This document shows positions 55,206-64,000 of a stretch of DNA of 64,000 nt, piece after piece. The notes below the pieces were generated by a model, which was not told the DNA's origin, ran no database searches, and saw only the letters and a list, made by a program, of their open reading frames with translations. Position 1 is the stretch's first letter. The number at the start of each line of letters is the position of its first letter. Source of the DNA: Fragilaria crotonensis (lineage: Eukaryota; Bacillariophyta; Fragilariophyceae; Fragilariales; Fragilariaceae); the NCBI GenBank assembly GCA_022925895.1, contig JAKSYS010000232.1, forward strand, positions 1 to 64,000. The letters are read 5' to 3'. The translations under genes and the position numbers were made by a program.

Positions 55206-56657
55206 ATGACCAATTCTGTTACTGATTTCGAAAACCTTGGCCGGACTTTCTCCGAAACGACCGGAAGTGGAGTTCAATCACGATGGGAGCGTAAGAAGCA
55301 ACGGGTGGAAGGCGACCGAAGGCATCCGTTATCTAACAGCAACGGAAGCGACCGTTTCATTCCCAACCGATCGCACATGAACATGGATATCTCACGCCAT
55401 AACCTCAGTGAAAGCGACATGGAAGTAGATGGAACTGACAAAGAAATGGGCACATACAAGGCTGCCCTTTCATCTGCCCTCCTGGGCGAGGGCAACTGTC
55501 GTGTTTTGGCATTCGGCGATAAAGCTCCTGAACCGAAGGGCGACGTAGTCAACAACCTCAACGTCCTCTACTCGAATTCTATGGGAGCTGCTGATCGTAA
55601 AAAAAGCAGCAACTCGAAGCTCGTCCATCGCCAGATTTCATCTGCTCCAGCGCGAATTCTGGATGCGCCAGATATGCTCGATGACTACTACCTTAACCTG
55701 TTATCGTGGAGTGACACAAACGTCCTTGCAGTTGCGCTTGAGAAGACTGTTTATCTGTGGGATGCTGGCAGTGGCAACATCACCGAACTTTGCACAGTTG
55801 AGGGCGATCTCGATGCACATGTTGCCTCTGTCTCTTGGGTTCAAGAAGGCGGCGCTCACATTGCAGTAGGTACGTCCTCTGGTCGCACTCAATTATGGGA
55901 TGTCCACGCCGGCAAGATGCTTCGCTCTATGGACGGACATTCCGACCGAGTCAGCTCTCTGAGCTGGAATGAGTACATTCTTAGCAGCGGTGGACGCGAT
56001 TCTGTTATCGTAAACCATGACGTCCGCATAGCCAGGCACAATACCGCAACACTCAGCGCTCATACACAAGAAGTTTGCCAGCTGGCCTGGAGCAGGGACG
56101 GCAAGACCCTTGCCAGCGGAGGCAACGACAATAAGCTTTGCCTCTGGGATGTGACAACGTCATCTGGAGCTTCTCCTCGTTTCGAGCTAATGGACCATCA
56201 AGCTGCAGTCAAGGCATTGGCCTGGTCACCCCATGAGCGAAATTTGCTTGCCTCAGGTGGCGGTACAGCTGATCGCGCAATCAAGTTCTGGAATACCCAG
56301 ACCGGTTCCCTTTTGAACTCAATCGATACTGGATCACAAGTATGCGCTCTTCAATGGAACCCATTTGAGAAGGAGATTTTATCGTCGCATGGATTTGCCC
56401 GCAATCATCTTTGCTTATGGAAATATCCTTCGATGGCCAAAGTAAAGGAGCTTGAGGGGCATTCTTCCCGTGTCCTGCATATGGCGCTGAGTCCTGATGG
56501 AGGAACTGTCGTTTCTGCCGCTGCCGATGAGACGCTTCGCTTCTGGGAAGTGTTTGCTCCACCTGGAAAGGGCAAAGGTTCCCAACATCGATCCGTTAAA
56601 ACGTCGTCAGAGTTGCCGTTCAGCGCCGACTTTCTTCGCCCGATGCAAATTCGCTAG
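55206..56657 (+). CDS. CDC20: CDC20-type APC/C activator, WD40
   Basis: Activates the anaphase-promoting complex and recruits substrates. 483 residues from the ATG at 55206. The C box is D49RFIPNR55. Residues 165-445 form seven WD repeats, beginning LDDYYLNLLSWSDTNVLAVA, LEKTVYLWDAGSG, GTSSGRTQLWDV, GHSDRVSSLSWN, LASGGNDNKLCLWD and ending GGTVVSAAADETLRFWEV. The C-terminus ends Ile-Arg, the IR tail that docks on the APC/C. LNLLSWSDTNVLAVALEKTV is typical of the CDC20/CDH1 family. The lack of a clear KEN box and the length fit CDC20 better than CDH1, but the two are hard to split by eye. Intronless. Confidence 0.9.
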   Translation: MTNSVTDFENLGRTFSETTGSGVQSRWERKKQRVEGDRRHPLSNSNGSDRFIPNRSHMNMDISRHNLSESDMEVDGTDKEMGTYKAALSSALLGEGNCRVLAFGDKAPEPKGDVVNNLNVLYSNSMGAADRKKSSNSKLVHRQISSAPARILDAPDMLDDYYLNLLSWSDTNVLAVALEKTVYLWDAGSGNITELCTVEGDLDAHVASVSWVQEGGAHIAVGTSSGRTQLWDVHAGKMLRSMDGHSDRVSSLSWNEYILSSGGRDSVIVNHDVRIARHNTATLSAHTQEVCQLAWSRDGKTLASGGNDNKLCLWDVTTSSGASPRFELMDHQAAVKALAWSPHERNLLASGGGTADRAIKFWNTQTGSLLNSIDTGSQVCALQWNPFEKEILSSHGFARNHLCLWKYPSMAKVKELEGHSSRVLHMALSPDGGTVVSAAADETLRFWEVFAPPGKGKGSQHRSVKTSSELPFSADFLRPMQIR

Positions 56658-57058
56658 CTAAGGAATCGTGTCATGCGCCGTCGACAATCAATGCCAGGGA
56701 ACCAGCCACGTGAGCGACTTGTCTTTCTTGTTTATATCCTCGTTTTCTTTCGTTTTGCTTTTTTCGCTTGTCATCGCCCTCATGTGTTTTCATTCTAACC
56801 TTGGAGAGGAGTCTCAACTCCAATCCAAAAAATCAGGTCAGTGATTCGTAGCAATGTCGACGATTATCTGCTGTTTCTTTTACTCACGAGTTCTCCTTTC
56901 CCAATACGATGTCGGACGCGTGAGAGACTTCTCTATTGGAATGCTGTCGTCATAAATACGATTGTACGGGTAGGGGTGCGGAGGGGGAACTCGCGAGGAT
57001 GTTGTACGGAAGAATTGGGTCTTCATAAATCTGATGTAGTTCTTGAAGCGCAGTGCCG
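56658..57058. other. Convergent intergenic spacer
   Basis: The 3' regions of CDC20 and the PhyH gene; a pyrimidine-rich stretch at 56720-56790. Nothing else is seen. Confidence 0.5.
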
Positions 57059-58618
57059 TCAACTTGTGGGAAAGATGGCTTCGTTGTTGTTCCAGTTCTT
57101 AGGATCATGAAACCATGCCTGGGTCATATTCGTATAAAGTAAAGGGCGCTCAACATCCTTGGATGTATTGGCTAGCCCAAAATGTAGTACCCGGCAATCG
57201 AACAACAGTAAATCACCGACATCAAGAGATGGTCGAACAAGATTCTGCAAAACGCGTGGCTCCGTGGTGACACTCCAGTTATCCTTCAGCGAAGCCGTGA
57301 ATGAAAGCTTGTGGGATGCATGCACAAAGGCAGTCCCGCCCACTGGACTTGCTCCAGTAGACATTCCATAACTATCTTTGCCGTAGACGATCTCGGCTCC
57401 TAAACAGAATGCGTTTATATAGTGAGCCGGAAGGCAGTCGTACGTTTCAAACAAATGTGGCGTATCCGCATGTATGGCCTGATCAGCTGAACCTGGCAGC
57501 GAGATAATGCCACCCATCGGACCAATGCGCAGTGGTTGCGGTGATCCGTCGGGGCCGTTGCCATCAAAGTTAAATCGTCCAAAGTTTCCCGGCGCCAATG
57601 TCGCGTCAGTGGGGTTGAGAGTTTGTTGCACAATGTGCAACACAGTCGGGTGAAACCGAAGGCAGGATTGGTCCGATTTGTAAGAAAATGCATGGTGTAC
57701 AATCGCTGGAGCCTGAGTGTCTGGTAAACCAAAACCCTCGCCGTCCCTCATCTTTCGTATCCTTGGTCCATCCCTCAAATCCATGCGTAAATCCTCTCGC
57801 ATTGATAATTCACGATAGGATTGTGGCTCTCGATGACTGTCGTGTGGATGATACAAGTCAATTTGATCTCGAGTCAATAGTATCTGAGATGCGTCTCTCA
57901 AATCTTGCAGAACGGCTGCGCCCCAAGCGCGGCATTTGGTGTGATCCAAAACATTCTTCACAATACAGTATCCGTAATTCCGAAGGGCATTCACAGCCTG
58001 AGACATCGCATGCGTGGTTAAGGGAGTGTTGTGGATGGTTTCGTAGGCTGAAGGCACAATAGTGGCCTGTTGCAAGAGCCCTAGTTCGTTGCGACTCTGA
58101 CCTTTTGGTTTCCAAGGACAGGAAAGGGCGTTGGCAGGACAACGCCATCGAATAACTACCCACAACTTCACACCATCGTCCTCTTCTACCAAATTAGCAT
58201 CACTGCAAGGAACGTTCCATACTGCTGGGTGAAAGTGTTCGATGGACGGTGCCTGATCCGCAGAAGTCATCAACATGACGCACCCTCCCGGTACCACGCG
58301 TTGCTGTAGGGAATAATCACCATTGGTGATAATGGCAGCATCACAGGGGCTTCCGCTTCCACCCGGACTCAAGATTTGAACGCCTCGTTGACAAAGTGCA
58401 TCCTTCCAACTACTCGTATTGCCAGATGTGTCGTTGCACGGCGCGCCAATGGCGACGATTCGCTTTGCCAGTCCAATTTGAGGATTGTGCTTCAAAAAGT
58501 GTTGGGTCAAGTACGTGATTCCAGCCTGGACAAGTTTCGATTGGTTTTGTTGTTGTCTTTCGTCGTCCTCCTCCTCTTCGCTTGTATCGTCACCGAATGC
58601 ATCCCATGGATCAGTCAT
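57059..58618 (-). CDS. Phytanoyl-CoA dioxygenase (PhyH)-family protein with an extra N-terminal region
   Basis: 519 residues from MTDPWDAFGDDTSEEEEDD (ATG at 58618). The C-terminal part (about 205-505) is the PhyH fold: AVNALRNYGYCIVKNVLDHT, then HxD as H383-A-D385 in QAIHADTPHLFE, GGTAFVHASH, the distal H479 in LLLFDCRVLHFGLANTS and R491. All iron and 2-oxoglutarate ligands are present, so it is probably active. The first 190 residues (acidic start, then VQAGITYLTQHFLKHNPQIG, LAKRIVAIGAPCND and VVPGGCVMLMTSADQAPSIE) are not part of the family domain and look like a degenerate Rossmann-type fold, unassigned. The substrate is unknown. Upstream the frame is open to 59074 but GTAC-rich, so the later ATG was chosen. 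Confidence 0.82.
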   Translation of the reverse strand: MTDPWDAFGDDTSEEEEDDERQQQNQSKLVQAGITYLTQHFLKHNPQIGLAKRIVAIGAPCNDTSGNTSSWKDALCQRGVQILSPGGSGSPCDAAIITNGDYSLQQRVVPGGCVMLMTSADQAPSIEHFHPAVWNVPCSDANLVEEDDGVKLWVVIRWRCPANALSCPWKPKGQSRNELGLLQQATIVPSAYETIHNTPLTTHAMSQAVNALRNYGYCIVKNVLDHTKCRAWGAAVLQDLRDASQILLTRDQIDLYHPHDSHREPQSYRELSMREDLRMDLRDGPRIRKMRDGEGFGLPDTQAPAIVHHAFSYKSDQSCLRFHPTVLHIVQQTLNPTDATLAPGNFGRFNFDGNGPDGSPQPLRIGPMGGIISLPGSADQAIHADTPHLFETYDCLPAHYINAFCLGAEIVYGKDSYGMSTGASPVGGTAFVHASHKLSFTASLKDNWSVTTEPRVLQNLVRPSLDVGDLLLFDCRVLHFGLANTSKDVERPLLYTNMTQAWFHDPKNWNNNEAIFPTS

Positions 58619-59115
58619 TCTTCTCTTTCCATGGTGAAGGACGATGGTGAGGTTGCTTGCGTGTTGTGAGTTGTGAGTGGGACAAAACGAACACGATTCC
58701 AGATACCGTACAGTGCACGCCAGTAGAGGAAAACAGTAACCAATGAATAACGGGATACTCCGTACATTGCTACTGTACCTGTTACCAGTACGACAGTAGG
58801 TTCTCGATTCTCGACTCGAGACTCGAGTCTCGAGACATGGTGCGTACACGTCCAGTCCGTTGAACAGTGCCGCTTTTGTCCCAGTATGATTCGTGTGTGT
58901 GCTTCCCCCTTCGAGGGTTGCACTTTGCGTAGGCGTGCAAGAGTCAAAGTACGAGTCACTTCCAACTTTCAACTGTTCCACACGCCGTGTGCATACCTGT
59001 ATCCCATTGCGTGTGACTTGTCTGTCCATTACAATCAGGGGCCCTCCACTGATCGATATAATCCTCAATTGCAAGACAAAGAACTAGAGAACTAGTAGTA
59101 AAGTATCAAGGAAGC
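58619..59115. other. Divergent intergenic region between PhyH and CHMP2 genes
   Basis: Contains GTAC motifs and a CTCGAGACTCGAGTCTCGAG stretch at 58814-58833. No gene is supported. Confidence 0.45.
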
Positions 59116-60050
59116 ATGGGTCAAATCTTTGGAAAGGAAAAGCCGCTCAAGGAGGTGATGCGTGAAAACAAGCGCATGATCACGCGAGCGGTACGAGAAT
59201 TAGACCGCGAGAAGCTGGCGCTCGAACGTGAAGAGAAGCGCCTTACGATTGAGATTAAAAAGGCAGCCAAGGAGGGGCAAATGTCCAGTGTCAAAATCAT
59301 GGCAAAGGTATGTATACTCTATGAAGCCAGTGCGGCGAACTTTCTTCCTAGAGGTCATTGCACGACATGTTCCGTTCTTAATCGTGCAAGAACTCACATT
59401 TGCGCTGCTCTCTATTGGAATATTTTGCACCGTCTCTGTTTAGGATTTGGTTCGGACTCGACAGTACATTACCAAGTTTATTGAAATGCGAAGTCATTTA
59501 CAAGGTTGCGCTCTTAAGCTCCAAACTGTCAAATCGCATCAAGCGATGGCAGAAGCCATGAAGAATACTGCCACGGCGATGGTACGTTACTTTTGTTCTT
59601 GTCGAAACAACAAACGCACAAATGTTTTATATCGATGATGGGTTAGTAGCGTAGATATGCTTTTGCCTAACTAACACGTTGATGCTTTGGTGGGGCGGTG
59701 TACTACAGGCCAAAATGAATAAGGCTGTTGATGTACCTGCCATTAACAAAATGATGGCCGACTTTGAGCGTGAGAATGCCAAGACCGAAATGATGCAAGA
59801 AATAATGGGTGATGCCATCGACGACGCTTTGGGAGATGCCGATGACGAGGAAGAACAGGATCGCATTGTATCGCAAGTCTTGGACGAAATCGGCATCTCC
59901 TTTGGAAATGAAATTCCAGATGCCCCAATGTTGGGAACACCAGGGAAGATGGAATCGGCACCGCCAGGAAAGACTGCGACTGCCGTTGGTGGAGGAGACG
60001 ATCCAGCTCTGTCGGATTTGGAAGCAAGATTGAACAATCTCAAGAGATGA
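59116..60050 (+). CDS. CHMP2: ESCRT-III subunit CHMP2/VPS2
   Basis: Forms membrane-scission filaments for multivesicular bodies, abscission and repair. Three exons: 59116-59307, 59444-59581 and 59709-60050, with introns of 136 and 127 bp (GTATGT...TTTAG and GTACGT...ACAG), all in phase 0. 223 residues. The N-terminus MGQIFGKEKPLKEVMRENKR is the CHMP2 amphipathic start, and MKNTATAMAKMNKAVDVPAI followed by MMADFERENAKTEMMQEIMG is the family core. The C-terminal LSDLEARLNNLKR is a MIM1 motif for the VPS4 MIT domain. Residues about 140-170 are acidic (DDALGDADDEEEQDR). Confidence 0.96.
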
Positions 60051-60064
60051 AGTGATTATCTTTG

Positions 60065-60823
60065 CTAGGTGTTTTCCTCGACGTTGCGTGTCATGTAAAA
60101 TAACATTTCGTCCTTCATCTCGCCAGTTCGACCGGCTCGTACGATCCTAGTATTCTCGTCGACGTAAGTGGTTCGCCAGACTCGCTTGGTGTTTTTGAAC
60201 TTTTGAGACAAGACGGGGAAGCCGAAGACCTTGATCGTGAGTGATTCAAACGTAACCACCCAACTCGTCGCACCATAGTCTTCATTGTGATCAGGTGTCC
60301 AATCAGATGTTTCCGAGACCCTACCGACAGTGGTCCCTTGCTTTGAATTGTCGGAATCATCCTGGATAATTACTCCATCCCATTCCTTCCATGTAGCTTC
60401 CAATGTCGCAGTCAACCAATCATTCGGCGGAACTTTTAGAATATTGGCATAGCGCCCGGACTCCAAATCGACTGCTTGATACGCAACACCAGCAAATGGC
60501 CCCAACTGACCGTTGGAAGGCGCCGATGCGTCAGTGTATTCAACCAACCAACTACCTTGCACAAAGGGACTTCGTGCAGGTGCTGTAAGTTTACACAAGG
60601 ACTCTATCTCGCGAAAGTATGAATCCAATTCTTCTCGTTTCTGTGACGACACCTTCCTACCTCTGTCAGTTGAAGCAACTTTAGCGGCAACCTCGGATTG
60701 ATCGATTATGGTTTGAAATAATCTTATTGATCGATGTTGATACGATGCCGATGGGAGTGGGGACCATGCCTGGATCGAAACACCGATCAGGCATAACAAG
60801 AGGATTAGAGATTTGTCCACCAT
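60065..60823 (-). CDS. Plastid lipid-associated protein (PAP/fibrillin family)
   Basis: 252 residues from the ATG at 60823. The start MVDKSLILLLCLIGVSIQAW is a signal peptide followed by WSPLPSASYQHRSIRLF, which could be the plastid transit part of a bipartite leader as used by algae with secondary plastids (cleavage near IQA). The mature domain has FVQGSWLVEYTDASAPSNGQ, GPFAGVAYQAVDLESGRYAN and VFGFPVLSQKFKNTKRVWRT, ending TYVDENTRIVRAGRTGEMKD, the conserved fibrillin end where 'TT.LD...R..R' is typical. Fibrillins bind lipids in plastoglobules and thylakoids. An upstream ATG at 60913 would add 30 residues before the leader and is less likely. Convergent with CHMP2, 14 bases apart. Confidence 0.82.
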   Translation of the reverse strand: MVDKSLILLLCLIGVSIQAWSPLPSASYQHRSIRLFQTIIDQSEVAAKVASTDRGRKVSSQKREELDSYFREIESLCKLTAPARSPFVQGSWLVEYTDASAPSNGQLGPFAGVAYQAVDLESGRYANILKVPPNDWLTATLEATWKEWDGVIIQDDSDNSKQGTTVGRVSETSDWTPDHNEDYGATSWVVTFESLTIKVFGFPVLSQKFKNTKRVWRTTYVDENTRIVRAGRTGEMKDEMLFYMTRNVEENT

Positions 60824-61104
60824 GGCTGGAGTGGAACCGTGCTGGGCAACTGGGAAAGGCGAAGGTGATAATGTGATTGTTTTGAAGCTTGAAGCAAGCA
60901 TCAAGCGATCCATTCTGTGACGTCAAGTATTCCGACATATTTGCGCCAATCAGATTCCCTTGAAACGTCATCCCTTTCGAGGCTAGCAAGAACATGCAAA
61001 ATGCAAAATGCAAGATTAGACCTGCTGGGAGTCAACATCATAACAAAACAGATACTTAAATCCGAAAAAGGCTTTCGGTCAACTTTCAACTCTATTGATT
61101 TGAC

Positions 61105-62991
61105 TTAAAATTCAGCATTTCCTGGATATCGGGGAAAGGCGATCGCCTCACGAATGTTTTCAATGCCCGTTACGTACTGGACCAATCGTTCAAATCCAAG
61201 ACCGTAACCGGCGTGGGGAACCGATCCAAATCGACGTAGATCCAAGTACCACCAATAATCCTCAGGGTTGAGGTCAAGTTCCTTCAATTTTTGCTCCAAA
61301 ACATCCAATCTTTCCTCCTGCATTACGAGCGAAAATGTGCGAAGTGAGATACACATGTGAGAACAAAGACAACGTTCCCGACTTTCATTATCAATAGCAA
61401 CCTCGATCGAACTTACTCGTTGACTTCCTCCAATCAGCTCTCCGACACCTGGAACAAGCAAATCCATGGCATTTACCGTTTCACCACCATCTTCATCGTT
61501 GTCGCGCATGTAAAATGCCTTTATTGATTTGGGATAATTGTACAAGAAAACACAACTGTTAAACTTGGTCTCGGCCAACCACCGCTCATGTTCCGTCGCC
61601 AAATCGGTACCGAACTCAACCACCGGGAATTGCCATTTGGACGGATCCTTGGCAATCTCCTCTTGCAAGAAGACAATGGCATCACGGTAGGAGCACCGCG
61701 CAAATGGTTGTTGCACTAGAGTGTCCAAGCGCTTGCTTGGGGAGTCATCATAAAATTGTTGAAAAAAGGTCAAATCCTCGTCACATTGGTCCAAAACATG
61801 CTTTACAACATATTTGAGCATGCCTTCGGCATTGTTCATGGCGGCCGTAAGGTCGGCGAATGCCATTTCTGGCTCCAGCATGTTGAACTCCGCCAAATGG
61901 CGCGTTGTTTGTGAGTTTTCCGCACGAAAGGTGGGACCGAACGTGTACACATCGCCGAGGGCACATGCGTGCGTTTCTGCCGCTAGTTGACCACTGACAG
62001 TGAGGTAGGCCGGCTTGCCAAAGAAATCTTGAGTGTAGTCTGCTCCCGGTAAAACATTTCCGTCCTCGTCCTTGTTCTTGGCAATGGTTTCGAGTTGATC
62101 CAAATCCAAGGTCGTGACTCGGAACATTTCGCCCGCGCCTTCACAGTCGCTGGCAGTAATCAAGGGTGTCTGAACGTAGACGAATCCTGAAGATTGGAAG
62201 AAAGCATGAATGGCGCCTGCAAGGGCCGATCTGACGCGTGCAACAGCGGCAACAGTGTTGGTTCTAGGTCGGAGGTGTGCCAGGGTGCGCAAGTATTCCA
62301 AGGAATGTCTCTTCTTGGCGAGAGGATAGGTATCGGCAGGACAAGCACCAACAACTCGGAGGGAAGTGGCTGCCAATTCCACAGACTGCTTGCCACCCTG
62401 CGACGCTACGAGAGGACCGGTCACTTGAACGGAACAACCGGTTGTAATCTTGCTAATTTCTGTTCAAAGGTACGTGCGGGGGCGCGGGTCAGAAGTTAGT
62501 GCGCAGAAGGTTTGTATACAAGGCCGCAGCACGTCGTACTGCAGAACATGTACTAGTAGTCATCATCTCAACATAACATATAACACAAAGTCAGCCGTAC
62601 CTTCTCTCGTCAACTCATCAATGTCATCGAACGAGAGGACGCATTGAATACCTCCAAGATTAGATCCATCATTAACTTCGACAAATGCCAAGGTCTTTTG
62701 TTTTCGAACGGTCCTGACCCATCCCTTGACCATGACGGGTCCATCAGATGGTTCGTTTGCGTCACATGTCTTGATGCGAGGAAGAATGGTGGGTTGTGCG
62801 GTTATGGATGGCGTTGTTGATGACGAGGATGTGGAGAAGAGCGCGAATTTCCTGTTGATGGATGTAGATCTTGTTCGATCAGAGATTCGATTAGATGACA
62901 ACGGGAATGGTACCAAGGCTGCGGCGGAACGAATCCCTCCGGAACGCCGAATGGAGGTCAAGAGACCAGTCATGGCGAAGTAATGGACCAT
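61105..62991 (-). CDS. NARS: Asparaginyl-tRNA synthetase, organelle-targeted
   Basis: Charges tRNA-Asn. Three exons: 62601-62991, 61417-62459 and 61105-61317, with introns 62460-62600 (GTACGG...AACAG) and 61318-61416 (GTAAGT...GCAG). About 548 residues. Start codons at 62991 ([11 protein letters not shown]) or 62973 ([18 protein letters not shown]) precede a basic, Ser-rich organelle presequence. The anticodon-binding OB fold is [20 protein letters not shown]. Class II motif 2 is [20 protein letters not shown] with NMLEPEMAF, and motif 3 is [20 protein letters not shown]. Joining exons 2 and 3 restores [19 protein letters not shown]. The 99-bp intron 2 has no stop and is a multiple of three, so retention would insert 33 residues beside the active site. 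Confidence 0.95.
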
Positions 62992-63703
62992 GATGTACAG
63001 GCTGGATAGGAGGTTGATGTGAACCATATGTTCTTCGTTTGTAGTTCGTCGTTTGTACACCCTGTTCCTTGTTGGATTTCAACCGGTACTTGTGTTGCGT
63101 TGATAAGTTTCGACGATTCAGAGTTAAAGTCAAAACTAAAGTGGAACAAACGATCAGCTATTCGCGATGAACGATCTGCACATTCAATTGCACGATCAGA
63201 CAATCGGCAGTGCGATGAGTGATGCGTGATGTGGATGTGTGATGCGGAAACTGTTCGGAACATTCAGCAACATTTTCGAATGACGACAGCAACGACGTAC
63301 GATGTACAAACCACGATCTTGTCTACGGTATGATCGTGTCTGTCCTCTAGAATACGACTAGTATTGTACTCCGAGTACTACATATTTACATATGTCATAC
63401 CATTTCTCGTACTGGGGTCCTGGTATTCAGTACTCAGAGTACCGGTACAAGATACGGAGGTAGAACACAGTACTAGAGTACCAGGTACTTCGTACAACTC
63501 GGAGAGTGCACGGAGTGAAGTAGATTCGACAGCGAACGACGAGCAAGACGGTCATAGCCGTGTGTCTGCCGTCTGCCATCAGCCAGTCCTCTTCGTGCCA
63601 CACATTCTAGTCCTCGCGCCTTGCCCCTTGCCCCTCTCTCAGCGTTTACGAATAACCAACAACATCAAACCTCATCAACAGCAGCAATTTTTGACTGGAA
63701 AAC
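62992..63703. other. Divergent intergenic region, GTAC-rich
   Basis: GTAC motifs are packed at 63355-63500. The 3' end (63590-63700) is pyrimidine-rich then AAC/CAG-rich, like a leader before a highly expressed gene. Confidence 0.45.
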
Positions 63704-63718
63704 ATGGCAGGACCAAAG
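63704..63718 (+). CDS. First coding exon (MAGPK) of a gene running off the right edge
   Basis: ATGGCAGGACCAAAG is followed directly by the donor GTGAGTCC. The ATG context (AAAACATGG) is good and the upstream stretch looks like an mRNA leader. A very short first exon with MAGPK-like start is common in ribosomal-protein and other housekeeping genes, but five residues cannot identify it. The rest of the gene would lie in the intron at 63719-64000 and beyond. Confidence 0.4.
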
Positions 63719-64000
63719 GTGAGTCCAAGTGACAGCCCGCATGTCCAGACTTGGAGCACAGCATGCGTTGTTGGATAGATTTTGTGTGTTACACTAGGAT
63801 GCTATGCTAAAGCTTATGAGCATTGTTCAGCGTCAAGAATCAAGAACCGTGGATATATGCGACATCGCATGCAAGATTCGACCCTCGTCAAGCTGTTACT
63901 GGTTCCTCCAATGCGATCCCTAGGATTAATGCACTCAAGATGTCACTTCTTGACGCCCTCCCCACCCTCTCACACCATTTTCCTCTTGCTAGTTTGACGT
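63719..64000 (+). other. Probable intron of the right-edge gene
   Basis: From the donor after MAGPK to the window edge. It has no long open frame in continuation and no convincing acceptor. It could include further exons that I cannot define. Confidence 0.25.

Noticed and set aside
58619-59074. Upstream extension of the PhyH frame
   Set aside because: Intergenic GTAC-rich DNA. The ATG at 58618 begins an acidic but ordered N-terminus and is followed by the full protein.

Overview
This window is nuclear DNA from a photosynthetic stramenopile, most likely a diatom. Genes are compact and carry zero to two short GT-AG introns, mostly 80-140 bp with one of 403 bp. A fibrillin-type plastid protein has a bipartite-looking leader. 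The gene set is wholly eukaryotic (PCNA, CDC20, Rab1, ESCRT-III, NEDD8 E1, RRP6), and the transposable elements resemble those of diatoms. I cannot name the species. Boundaries, intron junctions and motif positions were read by eye from the sequence; no homology search was run.

Layout. 1-10.4 kb: the edge of a mariner-like transposase, an anonymous stretch, a dihydroorotate dehydrogenase gene (DHODH) with a one-base frame break, a decayed DDE transposase gene with a recognisable intron, and a gag-like relic. 10.4-19.8 kb: single-copy genes for a CIA30-domain protein, Rab1 (with a 14-nt first coding exon), the NEDD8-activating enzyme regulatory subunit and complex I subunit NDUFS4. 19.8-27.2 kb: an AT-rich transposon graveyard with a 160-bp tandem duplication, broken transposon genes and the 3' part of a reverse-transcriptase element. 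27.5-37.2 kb: two well-preserved DNA transposons only 61 bp apart. One is 6.4 kb, with 17-bp terminal inverted repeats (TIRs), a 3-bp target duplication and a 1142-residue protein I cannot assign. The other is a 3.1-kb pogo-type element with 25-bp TIRs, TA target duplication and a DD35D transposase. Both carry two convergent genes: the putative transposase on the minus strand and an accessory gene on the plus strand. 38-41.3 kb: a Ric8-like gene and a fucosyltransferase-like membrane protein. 41.7-42.8 kb: a 15-copy, 73-bp satellite whose unit is a near-perfect palindrome with paired changes. 44-47.2 kb: two biuret-hydrolase-like cysteine hydrolases around a secreted protein of unknown function. 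47.3-63 kb: dense housekeeping genes (RRP6, PCNA, a 2-oxoglutarate oxygenase-like protein with a missing iron ligand, an RluA pseudouridine synthase, CDC20, a PhyH dioxygenase, CHMP2, fibrillin, asparaginyl-tRNA synthetase). The right edge holds the first exon of a further gene.

How it fits together. The host genes serve unrelated core functions with no operon-like logic, except perhaps the two amidohydrolase paralogues, which suggest use of a small urea-like nitrogen compound. Nearly every intergenic interval is rich in short GTAC-containing motifs that are rare in the genes. The least described parts are the 6.4-kb transposon and the palindromic satellite.
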